From Crossaster papposus (Eukaryota > Echinodermata > Asteroidea > Velatida > Solasteridae), in NCBI GenBank assembly GCA_037893245.1, contig JBAIAA010000120.1:1488001-1552000 (forward strand): DNA of 64,000 bases. The letters are read 5' to 3'. Below, one piece after another: positions 1 to 41,836 of the stretch. Below the pieces are notes generated by a model. The model saw nothing but the letters and a program-made list of their open reading frames with translations. It was not told the DNA's origin and did no database searches. Numbering within the stretch: position 1 is the stretch's first letter; each line of letters opens with the position of its first letter. Both the position numbers and the translations under genes were made by a program.

Positions 1-23
1 CAGTTGTTGGACACAGCTTTTTT

Positions 24-272
24 TTAACCAGTTCGCACCGGAGGATGTACGGGATTTACATGCACAGTTTTTCTGAGATTTAAAACAGATGACGCATAAA
101 CACGTCACGAGCTAGGCCGGAAATGTCTGTCAGCAGCGAGCAAGCCTGGAAATGTAATGGGTGTGCTTCCCGATACCATCGGCCTGAACCCGCCTCGGAT
201 CAAGTTTCGTTAAAAAAAGTTTCGCGCATCTGCTCGGTGAATGTTACAATAATCCTGGCGCGAACTGGTTAA
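24..272 (+). mobile_element. TTAACC-type MITE, copy 1 (full length)
   Basis: A 249-bp unit starts TTAACCAGTTCGCACCGG and ends in the inverted form CGCGAACTGGTTAA. The interior (ATGACGCATAAACACGTCAC, then GGCCGGAAATGTCTGTCAGC) recurs at 14785-15018 (inverted), 22762-23238, 24804-24907, 34480-34798 and 50396-50639. It has no coding capacity, so it reads as a non-autonomous terminal-inverted-repeat element. The TTAA ends may be the duplicated target, as in piggyBac-like elements, but that is inference. Confidence 0.75.
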
Positions 273-523
273 AGATTTTCATCCAGGCAGTTCAATAAAA
301 AATGGGTACCATTCGACTTCTTCTAACAAACATGCAACCACACACATTTTTAAGTCGCCCTCTCATTTCTCAAAAATAAAAAATACACCAAAATGGGGAA
401 CTATTTTTGTACGACTTGATAAAAACCTGAATAATAATAATGTGAGCATTTATATGCGCTCAAACACAGAAGAAACTGGTATCAGAGCGCTTAACAAAAT
501 ACAAGGGACAAAAACTAAACCAA

Positions 524-946
524 TTAAAATAGAAAAGTCTTAAGATCTTTCTTGAACTTTGTTAATGATGTGGCGTGACGGATGCACTGAGGCAAGTTAT
601 TCCATAGCTTAGGACCAGCAGCGTAAAAACCCTTGTCACCAGACAGAGTGTTGGTTTAAGGTACCGTAACTAGTCTATCATCATCGCCTGAGCGAAGTCC
701 GGATTTCTTCGATTGATAGGGAATGATGAGGTCTGAAAGATACGTTGGTGCCTGATTGGTGAAACATTTGTATACAACAGTTAAAATCTTAAACACAATA
801 CGCGAGTGGACAGGCAACCAATGGAGTTGTTTGAGAAATGGCGACGCAAGATCATACTTTTTAGCCTGGAAAACAAGTTTGGCTGCACGATTTTGGAGAC
901 GCTGAAGACGTTTGATATCAGAAACATATGAGAACATGGAGTTCAA
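524..946 (-). pseudogene. 3' end of a non-LTR retrotransposon (LINE) reverse transcriptase, broken
   Basis: The minus-strand frame encodes the typical C-terminal region after the RT thumb of jockey/CR1/Rex-type LINEs: RLQRLQNRAAKLVF, then LHWLPVHSRI and FKILTVVYKC. Further on come GFYAAGPKLWNNLP and FKKDLKTFLF before a final stop at 524-526. An in-frame TAA follows LVTVP at about 659-661, so the copy is dead. The 5' part is missing. It is an old fragment upstream of, or within the first intron of, the MYT1 gene. The clade assignment is by general resemblance only. Confidence 0.7.
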
Positions 947-3900
947 AAAGCCTTTTAAGAGTAAAATTCTACATTTTATAAACCATGCTCAGCAATGCAG
1001 CATGCGGCCACGCATTACATGTTGTATCTTGGGGAAAGCGACGCGAGTTTTAACATCCGTGAATATCGGCAATATACACACTTTTTTTGTTTACATTAAG
1101 TCTCTTTGACAAATGCCGGTTTGTAGAGAGATAGGAGCCGACAGGCAATCGCGGACGGAGCCGGCAGTTTTTTTAGCAAGTCTGCGTGGTGGAGTTAAAG
1201 TTTGTTTATTTTGCTAACTGGCGAGCAGGTTTTCTGCGTTGTTTGCTCCTCTGGGCATCGAGAATCTCATTGCAAGATAGTGTACATGTAGGTTGGTTCA
1301 TTTAATATTCTGCATTAATTGACGTTTAATAGCTGTCACAGACGCGAAAATCTTATAAAGTTGATTTGTTTTCTCTTGAACATTCCTTTTTCGTTTTATA
1401 GACAAATTGTCAAGAAAGCAGTGTACTGTGTACATCGATCCGCAAATTTGTATCCCTGTGGAGACATGTCTTTGTTCTAGACTGTTCAATATTGTTTTCA
1501 TAATGATCCTATTTCAACCAATTTCCTGGTCAAAAATGTGGACAAAATATACCCTATATTATACCCAAAACTTAACCCAAACACTAACAACATAAGAACC
1601 ACTGCCTGACGCGAGTTAAAAACGAACTCCGTTTTTCTTGCTTCTCTCAGCATCCATGATTGTAAAACTTCGGACAGGTCAGTAAAACGATATGTACTAT
1701 AAAATACAAGCCCTCAAATCCACCCGTTCCTGATAATTCAAGCAATTACCATTGGTGTATCCTACGTTTAAATGTTTACCACATGTGAGATACCAGTTGT
1801 GGTTCGCACCCCCCCCCCCCCCCCCCCCCCCTTCCCTCCCCCAATACCCCATACCCATCTAACCCTCCACTAAGTCTGTGCATACATGTACCAACGTAAC
1901 TAAAAAGGATCTGCTCTCCCCCCCGCGCAGTCATTAACAAGTGTCCTCTTGGAGAGCTGATCGCATATCGCCATAGCAACCTGCTTGATCAATGGATGAG
2001 GAGAGCGGGCGATGCGATGAGTAATGAGACTGTTCCACTTTCCCCAACGGGGGTGATAATCTAGATCAATTTGTTTTCGGTGTTCTGTTGTGGCTCGTTG
2101 GGCGAGTGCCTATTTGGCTGACTTATTGCTGGGTGTTTGTGTTAAGATTTTCTTGTGCGTTGCCGCGCACCGTGTGTTTCGCTGTATGCTTGGTGGTTTG
2201 ACTCGTGTGTCGTTGTGAAACTCGAAGGTCTTCTGATGTGCTGACGCTTCCCCGAAGATTGGCGGAAAAAAAACCAGATGCGTATTCTGCCTAGTGGGCT
2301 AACGAAAATCCAATATGGACAAAGTGGCTTCAGAACATGCTTTTAAAATGTTGGGGTGTGGGGAGGGGGTAGGGTTCTGATGGGGAGAGGGGGGGTGTGG
2401 AGGTACAAACAATGATACATGTTAGTCTCTCTTACATGTAAGTCTTAACCACTCAGTTCAAGTTTGAAGTTGATAATAGTTTTGACTTATATAAAATATA
2501 ATTTTAACAGTTGTAAGAATGCTTCGCCCTTTAAAATAAAAATCACTAGTATATGATTTAATTTCCAATAACACAAGCTCCCCCCTTTCGCCCATTGACG
2601 CTCAAATTTTCTGACCTCGGAATACAAACCTACATGTAGCAGCAAAATATAACAAAAAGTTAATAATCATACTAATTAATGTTTTAGCTTTCACCTTTAT
2701 TTATAAATCATTCCAAAAAAAAATTCCCAGGGACAATTTTCTTAATAAATGTCTTTGATCATTATTGGACTATTGTGTTCTTGTTCACATACAGTAGCTG
2801 TGCCATCTGTTAAACACATCCACTACAATGGGTACTAATCACAGGCATACATTGATCCTCAAATTTGTATCCTTGTGGAGACATCTCTTTGTTCTCGTTT
2901 ACAAAATGGTTAGAAAGTCGAGCACGTTTTTCAAAATGCTCCTATTTCAACCACAATTAATTTCCTGGGTTGACATTTCGACCCAATATACCATATATTT
3001 TACCCAAACACTAACCCTAACCAACACCATATAACCTAGTTTTTGAGCAATTTGAGTAAAATCCAAAAATCTATTTTGTGAAAATTCTTGTGAAGACCTA
3101 TTCATTTTATAGAAATTACCCTGTGGAGACCCTTTGACTCCCATTGTCTCCTCAGAATACCGAAATTAGAAACACGTGCAATAGAAAAAGTCAATAATGA
3201 TTATCCTCTGTGAAAGTCTTTTTGTGTATTCCATCCTAGTTCTGCGCCTTCTAAATTCAATCGTGGACAATAGACTCTGCCAAGGCCAACACTAATAAAA
3301 AATGCAGAATTCACCGCGTCATTTAATAAAAGATGCCCTCTTCGCAGTAACAAAGGCGGTTTTTCCGCTCGTTTTAATGATGGATCGTTTGTTTTATGAA
3401 AAAAAAATTATCGCGAAGGTAATAACACTTGCAGTTTGTCTACAGACATAATTAATGACTGAAAACCTTTCTCGGTCTGTCAAAATATCAGTTTTCAGTA
3501 TTGTTTACTAGAGACACTGACATTTGTCAATTTTTTTATTATTATAAATTATATCTTCTACATTGCATGGACAAAAACGTAATGGATTCACGACCATAAC
3601 CGCCCACGCATCAAGCAATACTACAAATTAATGAGGAATTATATTAATATAAGCGTTGCGATTACAGAATATGCCAAATAAGTCTTAGGATGCTGTGGGT
3701 GTGGGTGAGTATCCAAGAAAACTACTCCTGAAAGCCAACAAAAGTCTTAATTTCATCCTGATTTTGCCTTCTTATCTTCTACTTTTCTATCTTGGTCTGC
3801 TTGGCCGGCCGTTTCTAAACTTAAGCTCAGGCACCGTATACAGCTCCATCACCATTGCAAAACCGCATGAACGAAGCCAAAGGCTGAGGCAAAGCTGGGG

Positions 3901-4185
3901 TTTGGAAAACGACCCTTGAAAGCTTGCTAGGTGATGATCGACTTAACAACAATGTGACAGATACAACATTTCATAAAAATCAAAACAGTTGATTTAACCT
4001 GGGATAGTTCCCAAAAGCCATTTTACAGGTTATTTCAATTGGGGTCCACAGTTTTACCTTTGTCCTGCATTTATTTAATTTTGAAACTACTTTTCTTCAA
4101 TTTTTTTTATCTGGGTCTGAAAAAAAGAAAAGAAATGCTACCAGTTATTAATATTTGCACATTTCCCTTCTTTTATTTATTTCAG
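947..4185. other. Non-coding, repeat-rich DNA upstream of the first recognised MYT1 exon
   Basis: I find no exon with supporting homology here. The stretch contains a 23-C homopolymer (1809-1831), a MITE fragment (1615-1771) and AT-rich sequence. The exon at 4186 enters in phase 0 with no Met, so the start codon must lie farther upstream, either in this stretch unrecognised or outside the window. Confidence 0.6.
1615..1771 (+). mobile_element. Fragment of the TAGGATACACCATT MITE family (3' half)
   Basis: The text from TTTTTCTTGCTTCTCTCAGC through ATTGTAAAACTTCGGACAGG to GGTGTATCCTACGTTTA matches the right half of the complete copies at 5528-5911, 27539-27905 and 31705-32076. The left inverted repeat is missing. 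Confidence 0.6.
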
Positions 4186-29660
<25,475 letters not shown>

Positions 29661-31704
29661 ATCTCATCTCATCACTAACAGATGTGACTAGGCTGAGATA
29701 AACACCCTCATTTGTTCCATGACTGTTGGGAGTTATTTTACTTAAGATTAAGCTCTTGGAAATCTGATCTAGAGAAATTATCCGATACCTACAAAGTGTG
29801 TACTGTTCAAGTAGCATACCAATATAGTGTACTTGGCTAGATACAAATGCATCTGCTTGATAATAATAATTCATTTACGTGCATCAAAAAACGAAATCAA
29901 CAACTGCAAGTTATGTTTTTGTCATTTAATTAGGAAAAAATACAGCAATCCATTTCTGTATCAGCCAAATTAAACAAAAATCTTTCACTTCAAATGTAAC
30001 TCAAGGAATTCCGGTGATTTTGTAATTCAGAAACATACAAAATACAAAAACCCTAAAAATATTTGTTTCTTTGCAATCAACAAAAGGCAATACGATTGTG
30101 TTATACTCGAATTGTTCCGTTTCACCAATTTCACCAAATGCTGTAGCATATTCAGATGAACCTTGACCTTAATTTGAATATCCGAAGTCAAATGACCTTT
30201 GACCTAAGAAATTTCCAACCCACTCAAAGACAATACCGACTGATATAGACCATGATTTTGGAAAGGCAGATTATTAAAAGATTTTTTCTTTCTAGGTTTT
30301 AATTAAACAATTTTTTACACAAAAATATAATTTGTACGTTCCTAACAAGTGAAAACAATGTGTGCTTGTAAATAGAAAGATGTTTTTGTTCTTTTGTTTG
30401 GCAGGGTGTAAAAAAAGTTACAATATTTCTGTCTGTGAAAATATAACATTTCACTGTATTCCTTTTCTGCCTTGGAAATATGTGCATACCCTTAAACAAG
30501 TACGAATTTTGATTCTATTTTTTTTTAGAATATTGAAATTGAATATTGAAAACTCACCCAATGACCAACAAAATAGTATTTAGTTAGTGGGTTAAAATAT
30601 ATTTTACAAAAGCAAAAACCAGTACTAAAAGAAAATTTGGGAACAATTCCTTTTGTTGAATTTAAAAAAAAAGGCACAAACAATAAAAAACCTTCTTAAC
30701 TGCTGTTCTAAAGTGTAAAAGTGATGGTTTCCGGTGAACTTGCAGAGTACCAGCCAGATCTGACCAATCAGATGAAAGGTATTATAAAAAATTATGGTTA
30801 TGATTTCTTAGCTTGTCTGGCATTGGCTATTAAAAAAAGAGCTTGTAGCTAGAGGCAAAATTACAAAAAAACAAATGTGAAAGGCTGAATCAGGGGAAGA
30901 GGTCAAAGGGTACTGGACATGCTCAGTAGTGAATCAGTCAGTAGCAAGCATATTTGAAGCTCCAAAGCCTGTAAATATCAAGAAAAGAAAAGCCAAGCCG
31001 ATAGTGTAAGTTATAACGTCAATGTTTGTATATGCTATGAGTTAATTTAGACAGGGATCGTGCAATAAATTACCTGATTTGTTTTTGTGCCGTGACGTGG
31101 TATTATTAATTGCGCATACTATGTGCAACTTATTTATTTGTGTGTGTGTGTGACGAACAGTGTGAGAGAGGGGGAGAGATTGAGTGAGTGAGTGAGTGAA
31201 AACCAAGTATATTTTGTATGGCCACGAAGATATTTTAGTAATTTAAATTACTGTAAATGAGTAGAGAAATTGATGTTGATGTTTCGTGGTATAACTGTAA
31301 TAACTGTAATAATAATTGATGACGTCTGTGGAATTTGTTTGTTTTGTCCAGGAGCAAATTATTACAAACACAAAGTTACTTCTTTCTTATCCTTCCTGTG
31401 AGAAATCATTACTGCAAACTTAGCAAATTTGTGATTGGAAGAAAATCTAGAAATGTCTTAGATTTTGTTTCAAAGTTTTCTACAGTTTTAGTGTACGTAG
31501 CTATGCATCTATTCTCTGCAATTCCATAATTTTTTTCGGAAAAATAGATTGTACTGTCAATCATTTGCACGACGTGTGCAGTGTACAGCGCATTTATGTG
31601 CGTGTTCAATTTGAAATGGGTCCATCACATAACATGCATTTTATGCATACGATTTACTTTGACGAAGCAGTTTACGTGCTTTCTAGCTTTCTGCTGTTGT
31701 GTTT
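29661..31704 (+). other. MYT1: Putative MYT1 3' UTR and downstream DNA
   Basis: AT-rich and non-coding. AATAAA hexamers occur at 30682-30687 and 31064-31069 and are candidate polyadenylation signals. A (TG)n run followed by (GAGT)n lies near 31140-31200. Which signal is used cannot be told from sequence. Confidence 0.45.
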
Positions 31705-32076
31705 AAAGGTAGGATACACCATTGGTAATTGCTTGAAAAATCATGATAATGGGTGGATTCAGGGCGTTGTATTTTATAGTAAATATCGTTTCACTGACCT
31801 GTCCGAAGTTTTACAATCATGGATGCTGAGAAAGGCAAGAAAAACGGCGTGTTTTCAACCAGTGTCGGGCAGTGGTTCTTATGTTGTTCTCGGGAGGCGA
31901 TCAATTTTTTTTTTAATATATCATAATTCAATTTTTTCAGAGCAATTACAGGATATCTAGCGCAATCCTTTTGCTGGATGCCTACAATCATTATTTACTT
32001 TCAAATAAGTAATATATTTCCTAATAATTCGGTAGTAAGCATTTTTAATATCAGCAAATGGTGTATCCTACCTTTA
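31705..32076 (+). mobile_element. TAGGATACACCATT-family MITE, complete copy
   Basis: The left end AAAGGTAGGATACACCATTG pairs with AATGGTGTATCCTACCTTT at the right. It shares CTGTCCGAAGTTTTACAATC and AGGCGATCAA core text with the copies at 5528 and 27539. Confidence 0.82.
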
Positions 32077-32271
32077 ATATAAATGACCACACATCACAGC
32101 AAGCGAGTCCCTTGGCGCAATTTTGTTTTTGTTTTAAAGTTTTAAAGTAAAGTACTGCCAATACGCGGTGTATTAAGCTTGAGCTATACAGACCCTATGG
32201 GCTCCGTGTGCACACTCGCCTCGACGGAAAGAAAAAGGGAGTTGTGGAGTAAATATTGACACTATCTTTGT

Positions 32272-32572
32272 GGAAGTGCTGTGGCCTAGTTGTCTGGAGC
32301 ATTGAATTCGTGGTCTGCGGGTAGTTCTGCAGGTTGGGGTTCGAGTCCAGCTTGGGCTAGGACACTTCCACATATAATATGGGTAGAGGCATTATTAATG
32401 CCTTGCTGGGGACTAGTTACCCATCCCAACCCTATTCCTGCTGTAAAGAGATCAGATTGTCTTGTTTCAGTGTGAGGGGCTGGTTCTTCCACACTTTCCT
32501 CTAGTAGCCCACACCTCGAGTGGCCTTTGGCCTTGTGATGGGCGATTTGCATATACAAAAAAAACAAAAAAA
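32272..32572 (+). mobile_element. tRNA-derived SINE, family C
   Basis: A tRNA-like head has an A-box-like TGGCCTAGTTGTCTGGAGC and a B-box GGGTTCGAGTCCAGC at about 32337. An unrelated body follows, ending in CATATACAAAAAAAACAAAA. I see no second copy in this window. Confidence 0.5.
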
Positions 32573-34479
32573 CTTACCGGACTTCAAATTAAAGTGTGGT
32601 TCTTGCTATATTTTTAATGAAAATGCAATTAAGAGAGTCGACCACCGGTATACGATTGTCAAATGAACGAGGACCAGTGTGCGTAAACCAGCTCAATTGT
32701 ATTCATATCGCCCATCGGAAGTACGGTTACTAGGTAAAAAACGTTTTCATACGACCACGCACGGAGCCCATATTCATCCAAAACTCCTGACATACTCGAT
32801 CAGTATTCTTGTTGTAAAGAGGGCATTGCAAATTTTCTCTAAAATAATGCATTCCTCCATATTGTAGGATTGTGTTGGGATGGACAGGGTGATCATGTGG
32901 TAAGTAAAAGGGGCAAGAACATTTGTTTAAAAACATTCACCACTTCGATGTTAATTTTTGTTTTCTATCAAGATTCACCCTCCAAGCATTTTTTTTCTCT
33001 TTTGTATTCAACATGGGAATGGCCGGGCTGCAGTGTCCAAGTACTGTTCGTGGTAATATCATTCCTGAAAGTTTTCCGTCACTTTTCTAGTCATGCTAGT
33101 GGATAAAATTATTGGCAATAATTTTTTGAATAATTTTTATGCACAAGGTCAGAATCAGAATCGCAAGGGGCATTGTTTAGGTACCGACCCTTGAAGGATA
33201 CGTGGTTAAAAATCATTGTTTGCTTTGTCGGTCGGTGTCCAGTAAATCACGTTAAATCACAAATTCACGTGCCCTAAAAATTTCCTAAAAACTGATGCAA
33301 TTTATTTTTAACCAATATTTTTATTTAGGTCATCCCAAAGAGTGACCATGCGAAAAGAACAGTTGGTCATAATAGGTTGAAGCGTATATTTTAAAGAAGT
33401 AAAGGAAGATACAGTGACATTTATTTATTTACGAGATTTCCTGACTTAATTACAGCCTTCTGTTGATTGTGTTTTTACTCTGGATGCAATGAAATAACAG
33501 TTGTAGATATTTATTATACGTAGGACTCATTTTGTGTAGCGTAAAGAGAAACTTACCAAGCAAATTGTCTATTTCTTTTTTTCTCTCCCAAATATGTACT
33601 AAATGTTTACACAATGTGGTAATATGTACTACTTGTTGGTAAAATAAACTCTCAGATTCAATTTGTTTGTGGTCGTTTTTATTTTTTACACTTTCACTTT
33701 TGTTTTTAGTTTTGAAGGGTACGTAAAGATAAAAGCAATAAACCTGTACTGATGACAACAACGTGCGTTTTTATATAGCTTATAAAAGAGGCTTATTGAT
33801 CGACTATAAGAATTGTGGTTTATCTGCACTCGACCATCAATAATGTCATACAATTTTTTATTATCAATTTAAAATTTTTAAAGCAATATAAGAATATTAA
33901 ATAACCCTAAATAAGCTAAATGCAGATTTGTTGTTCAAAGCCCAGAGAATTCTGGTTATAAGTATTTTTTTCGGCATTGGTATTCCTTTTTATTTCAAAG
34001 TTGTAAACAATTTGGTGATAATATCGAGGGCTGATATTGAAATTTTCCCGTTGTATTTTTGTCACTTGACGGCAACAAAACGAGAGTGTAGACAAATAAT
34101 TTCAGCAGGCAAAATATAATTTAATATGCAGTTGATAACAGAAATATTTGACTGGCACCATTTCACAGAGGCTAATGTACAACTTATAGACTAGAACCTG
34201 TTTCTTTACCGAACATATGTCCCGTTTCTACGTTATCTAAACCCTTGCTATGGACATTGGTAAATGTACACATTTATCATAATAAGCCTGGGTCTACTTT
34301 TGTTTGTACAACTCTAGTAGTTTTCAAAAACCAAACCTATGCGTCAGAAAAATCTTTAACACTTACACCATGTGAATGAATTGTGAAAATCTCGATCGGT
34401 CATGTTTTTCTTAAATAACGCAATTTTAGGAACGTCCTAAAATTCTGTAGCAGAATTCTGCCCACCAGATACTATGCTT
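32573..34479. other. Intergenic DNA, nothing recognised
   Basis: AT-rich sequence between the SINE and the next MITE. No ORF here shows family similarity and no RNA gene is apparent. Confidence 0.6.
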
Positions 34480-34798
34480 TTAACCAGTTGGCGCAGGGAT
34501 TATTTAACGCTCGGTTCAGACTGGCATTCTACAGTCGCGCCGAACCAAATTGAAATCAAGTTGCTCCCGAGTCGCTCTAACAACTCCAGCAGTCGATCGT
34601 TCGCCGTCTGGCGCGCCTTGTCGCCCTTATTCGTTTCAGACGTCGGACTTAATTCACTCATTTGGTTCGGCGTGACTGCGGAACGCCTGTCTGAACCGAG
34701 CGTTACATCACCGAGCCGAGGTGCGAGATTGTTTTTAACGAAATTTGATCCGAAGCGAGTTCAGGTCATGATACCGGGAAAACACACACGCACACCTT
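34480..34798 (-). mobile_element. TTAACC-type MITE carrying a nested inverted-repeat element
   Basis: The left end TTAACCAGTTGGCGCAGGGA and later text (ACATCACCGAGCC, then TTTTTAACGAAATTTGATCC) match the inverted family copy at 14785. It is interrupted at 34505-34705 by a separate palindromic element and truncated at the right, where no second terminal repeat is found. Confidence 0.65.
34505..34705. mobile_element. Nested palindromic element (CGCTCGGTTCAGACTGG ends)
   Basis: TAACGCTCGGTTCAGAC at the left and GTCTGAACCGAGCGTTA at the right are exact inversions. Inside them CGCGCCGAACCAAAT and ATTTGGTTCGGCGTG extend the pairing with a few mismatches to roughly 45 bp. It is about 200 bp with a GC-rich loop. 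The flanking repeat matches resume on both sides, showing insertion into a pre-existing MITE. Confidence 0.75.
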
Positions 34799-35349
34799 TT
34801 TTTTAGTCAAAATTTAAATTCAATTGACCAAATTCCAATGTTCTTGAAATTTTGTTTAACAAAGGCCCCTGGGGATGTCTATGGCATGTAGTACAAACAC
34901 TCTCCTTAAATGGAAATTAAGCTCATAAGAGAGACTTAAAAATTGTGCTACAAAAAAATGGGCTCTCAACCAGTGTCTCAACCAACAGGATTGGGTCAAC
35001 CGTCGCAGGTATTTATGTCTTATGAACTAATACATAGTTGGGAAAATTGTCAATGTAAATCCCAAAACTCTTTCTTACTTAGTCAAACTCCGATTATTTT
35101 GACTTCACTGAATGTTGACACTACGAGGGAAGATCTTGCCTCTAGTAAACAAATATCTATGCCAGGAAATAATTAGTTTGTATTTACAGTTATCTTATAA
35201 ATAGGAAAATAGTCTTATTTAATACTTATTCATACTTCCATCTCTAAAAAAACAACTTTTTTATAATTTAATTTCTGCATTTTCAAATGATGCTGGGGAA
35301 TATTTACAAAGAGAACTTTACATTTTTGTTTCTTGTGGCCAGAAGACAT

Positions 35350-35820
35350 TCAAATGAATTTGTTATAACATTTAAAACGCCTCTCTAAACAAATTTCATC
35401 AAAAAGCCAACGTTTAAGCCGAACAACTTTGCTATTAAAGCGTGTATATTGATTACCAGCTAAAGTTACAAACATTTCATGTACATACCACTGTTGGCTG
35501 ATAGTATGCCGTGTTATAGCCACTTGGATTTGTTTTTGAAGCAGTTTTTCAAGTAGCTCTATGGGTCCATGCCGTAAAACTGTTAGCAGATCAGGCGTGC
35601 ATTTATTGCTTGCAGGTTTAGCTTTTAAAACAGGCTTATGAATCTGATTTAAAGAAAATTCTACAAATTCACATGCTCTTTCCAGTGCTTGCAGAAAATT
35701 GTAGCTGGGCCCTGCATTCCAAAATTGTATGTACACATGGGTAGGAAATCTAAAATGGCTGTCAAGCAAGCTTAGTATCGAGCATTTGCCATCATCTTGA
35801 AAACAAATATCACATTTCCT
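35350..35820 (-). CDS. Orphan open exon of 156 codons, family not recognised
   Basis: On the minus strand an acceptor-like TTGTACTCTAG is followed by 156 open codons to a stop at 35350-35352. The start reads RKCDICFQDDGKCS (a CxxC plus a later Cys). Middle text includes HVYIQFWNAGPSYNFLQALE and FVEFSLNQIHKP, and the end is WLFDEICLERRFKCY. Composition is ordinary, not low-complexity, and far longer open than surrounding intergenic sequence. No Met is needed if it is an internal or terminal exon. It could be an exon of an unrecognised gene, a retroposed fragment, or part of a mobile element. I cannot name a family. Confidence 0.4.
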   Translation of the reverse strand, partial: RKCDICFQDDGKCSILSLLDSHFRFPTHVYIQFWNAGPSYNFLQALERACEFVEFSLNQIHKPVLKAKPASNKCTPDLLTVLRHGPIELLEKLLQKQIQVAITRHTISQQWYVHEMFVTLAGNQYTRFNSKVVRLKRWLFDEICLERRFKCYNKFI

Positions 35821-36590
35821 CTAGAGTACAATAATTAAATAAGCTCTTAAAAGAGATTTAAAAGGTACAATGTGCCAGCATCTCAACCCGGATTCCCTTC
35901 CTTTCCGTTTAATATAAACGGAAACTCACAGCCGATTTCAAACATTCGAGGAAATAACTTGTCTCAAAGGCTACTCGTTTACGCTTCTGTAAAGTACGAA
36001 CTGGGCTTTAAACAAAACTTGTTTAATTACAATATATAGATATCCCCAAAATGAAATATGATCAATATAGTTGGCAAAATAATTTAAGAGTATATTTTGT
36101 ACTTTTATGAAAAACTTAATTTAATACGTATTATAAGCGTGATATATCAATATAAATCCTTTTTTCAATGATATTTACAGTATTGTAATGATTACGTTTC
36201 TTCAAACATTTACTCTAATAATGCCCCCCTCCCCCCCACAGCAAAAGTTCTTATTTTTTTCTTCACAATGCCTTGAAACTTAAAGGGCTTTTGTACTTTT
36301 GTCTCACCACTCCTTGCAGCAGATTTTGCAAGATAAATGTACATCAACAAAGAAAAGAATTTGCAAGTAAGTGGAAACAACTTTATAATATCTTGCAACC
36401 TCGTTGTTTGGCCAATGAGGATTGCTTTCTTCCTCGCATGTTCATCTTCCGGCCAATCGCAAATCAGATATCAGTACCCTGATCGTTCTGCTATCATCAA
36501 ACGGGTGTTGTGTCGTAGAACTTTGCAAGAGGGGCCTTTACTCATGTCTTGTAAGTTTCAAGATCAGTCAGTTGGAGTATGGACGTGTAT

Positions 36591-40989
<4,399 letters not shown>

Positions 40990-41616
40990 TTAGACTGCGA
41001 AGAGAAAAAGTGTGCACAGACTGGAACCTTGAGCTGTTGATGCGCCAAGAGAAAAACAAAATGCAAAACAGCCTCTGGCCAACTCTATTTACCCACCAGC
41101 CAACAACATTCATCAGCCAAGTTTGAGGTCTCAGTTCAATTTGCAGACCTAATCTTCCCAAATCCTCCAAAATTCTCTTTGCCAAATGTAGGGATTTGGA
41201 GGATTTGAGGCTGCTTGGCAAAACAAGTGTCAGTTGATTTTGCAGGATGCAGAATGTGATTTTGCCCCTGGAAAATATAATAATGCTCTAGTTAGTCCTT
41301 GGCCTTGCAGACAATTACGTTTGCATACTGACTGACAGTGAGTAGTTACACGTACCACAATCACATCATTCAATGATGATTAGACTTGTAATCTGTGAAT
41401 ACAGTGTTCATGAGTACAATGTACCGTACATGTTGTGTACAACAATGTACATGTACCGTACATGTACGCAGGCCCGTGTTTACTTTTGTGTATTTGCTGA
41501 ACCTCAACATCAAAACAACAACTGGAGGCCTATAAAAACCACTCCCAAATCTCAACTTTTGCGGTCGCGTCTGCAGAAACACACGGCCTAAACCAATCCA
41601 CAACAATCGATTTTAC

Positions 41617-41700
41617 CTCTGCCGAGCCTTCTGGCGAAATCAGTGTCCAATTCTCAGGGAAAATCCGACGAATTCTGAACACAACTCCCGCGAAATCCAA
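41617..41700 (-). promoter_or_regulatory. PCMTD1: Probable PCMTD 5' UTR first exon
   Basis: On the minus strand GGCTCGGCAGAG is followed by GTAAAATC, a donor that pairs with the acceptor at 40995. It lies about 620 bp upstream of the start codon and just inside the CRE palindrome. The transcription start is not determinable; the outer border is a guess. Confidence 0.4.
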
Positions 41701-41727
41701 CCTACTGCGACATACTTCATACAGCTA

Positions 41728-41735
41728 TGACGTCA
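41728..41735. promoter_or_regulatory. CRE palindrome TGACGTCA near the PCMTD start
   Basis: A full 8-bp consensus CREB/ATF site lies about 30-110 bp upstream of the inferred minus-strand first exon. An ATGCAAAT octamer lies at 41829-41836. Both are short matches and need functional support. Confidence 0.4.
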
Positions 41736-41836
41736 TTCAAAACAAACCCTGTGATAATGATGTGTGCACAACAAAAAAACGTCTGGGTCTTTAAACATCC
41801 GGGGTATTTAATTCATTAATATTCATTAATGCAAAT

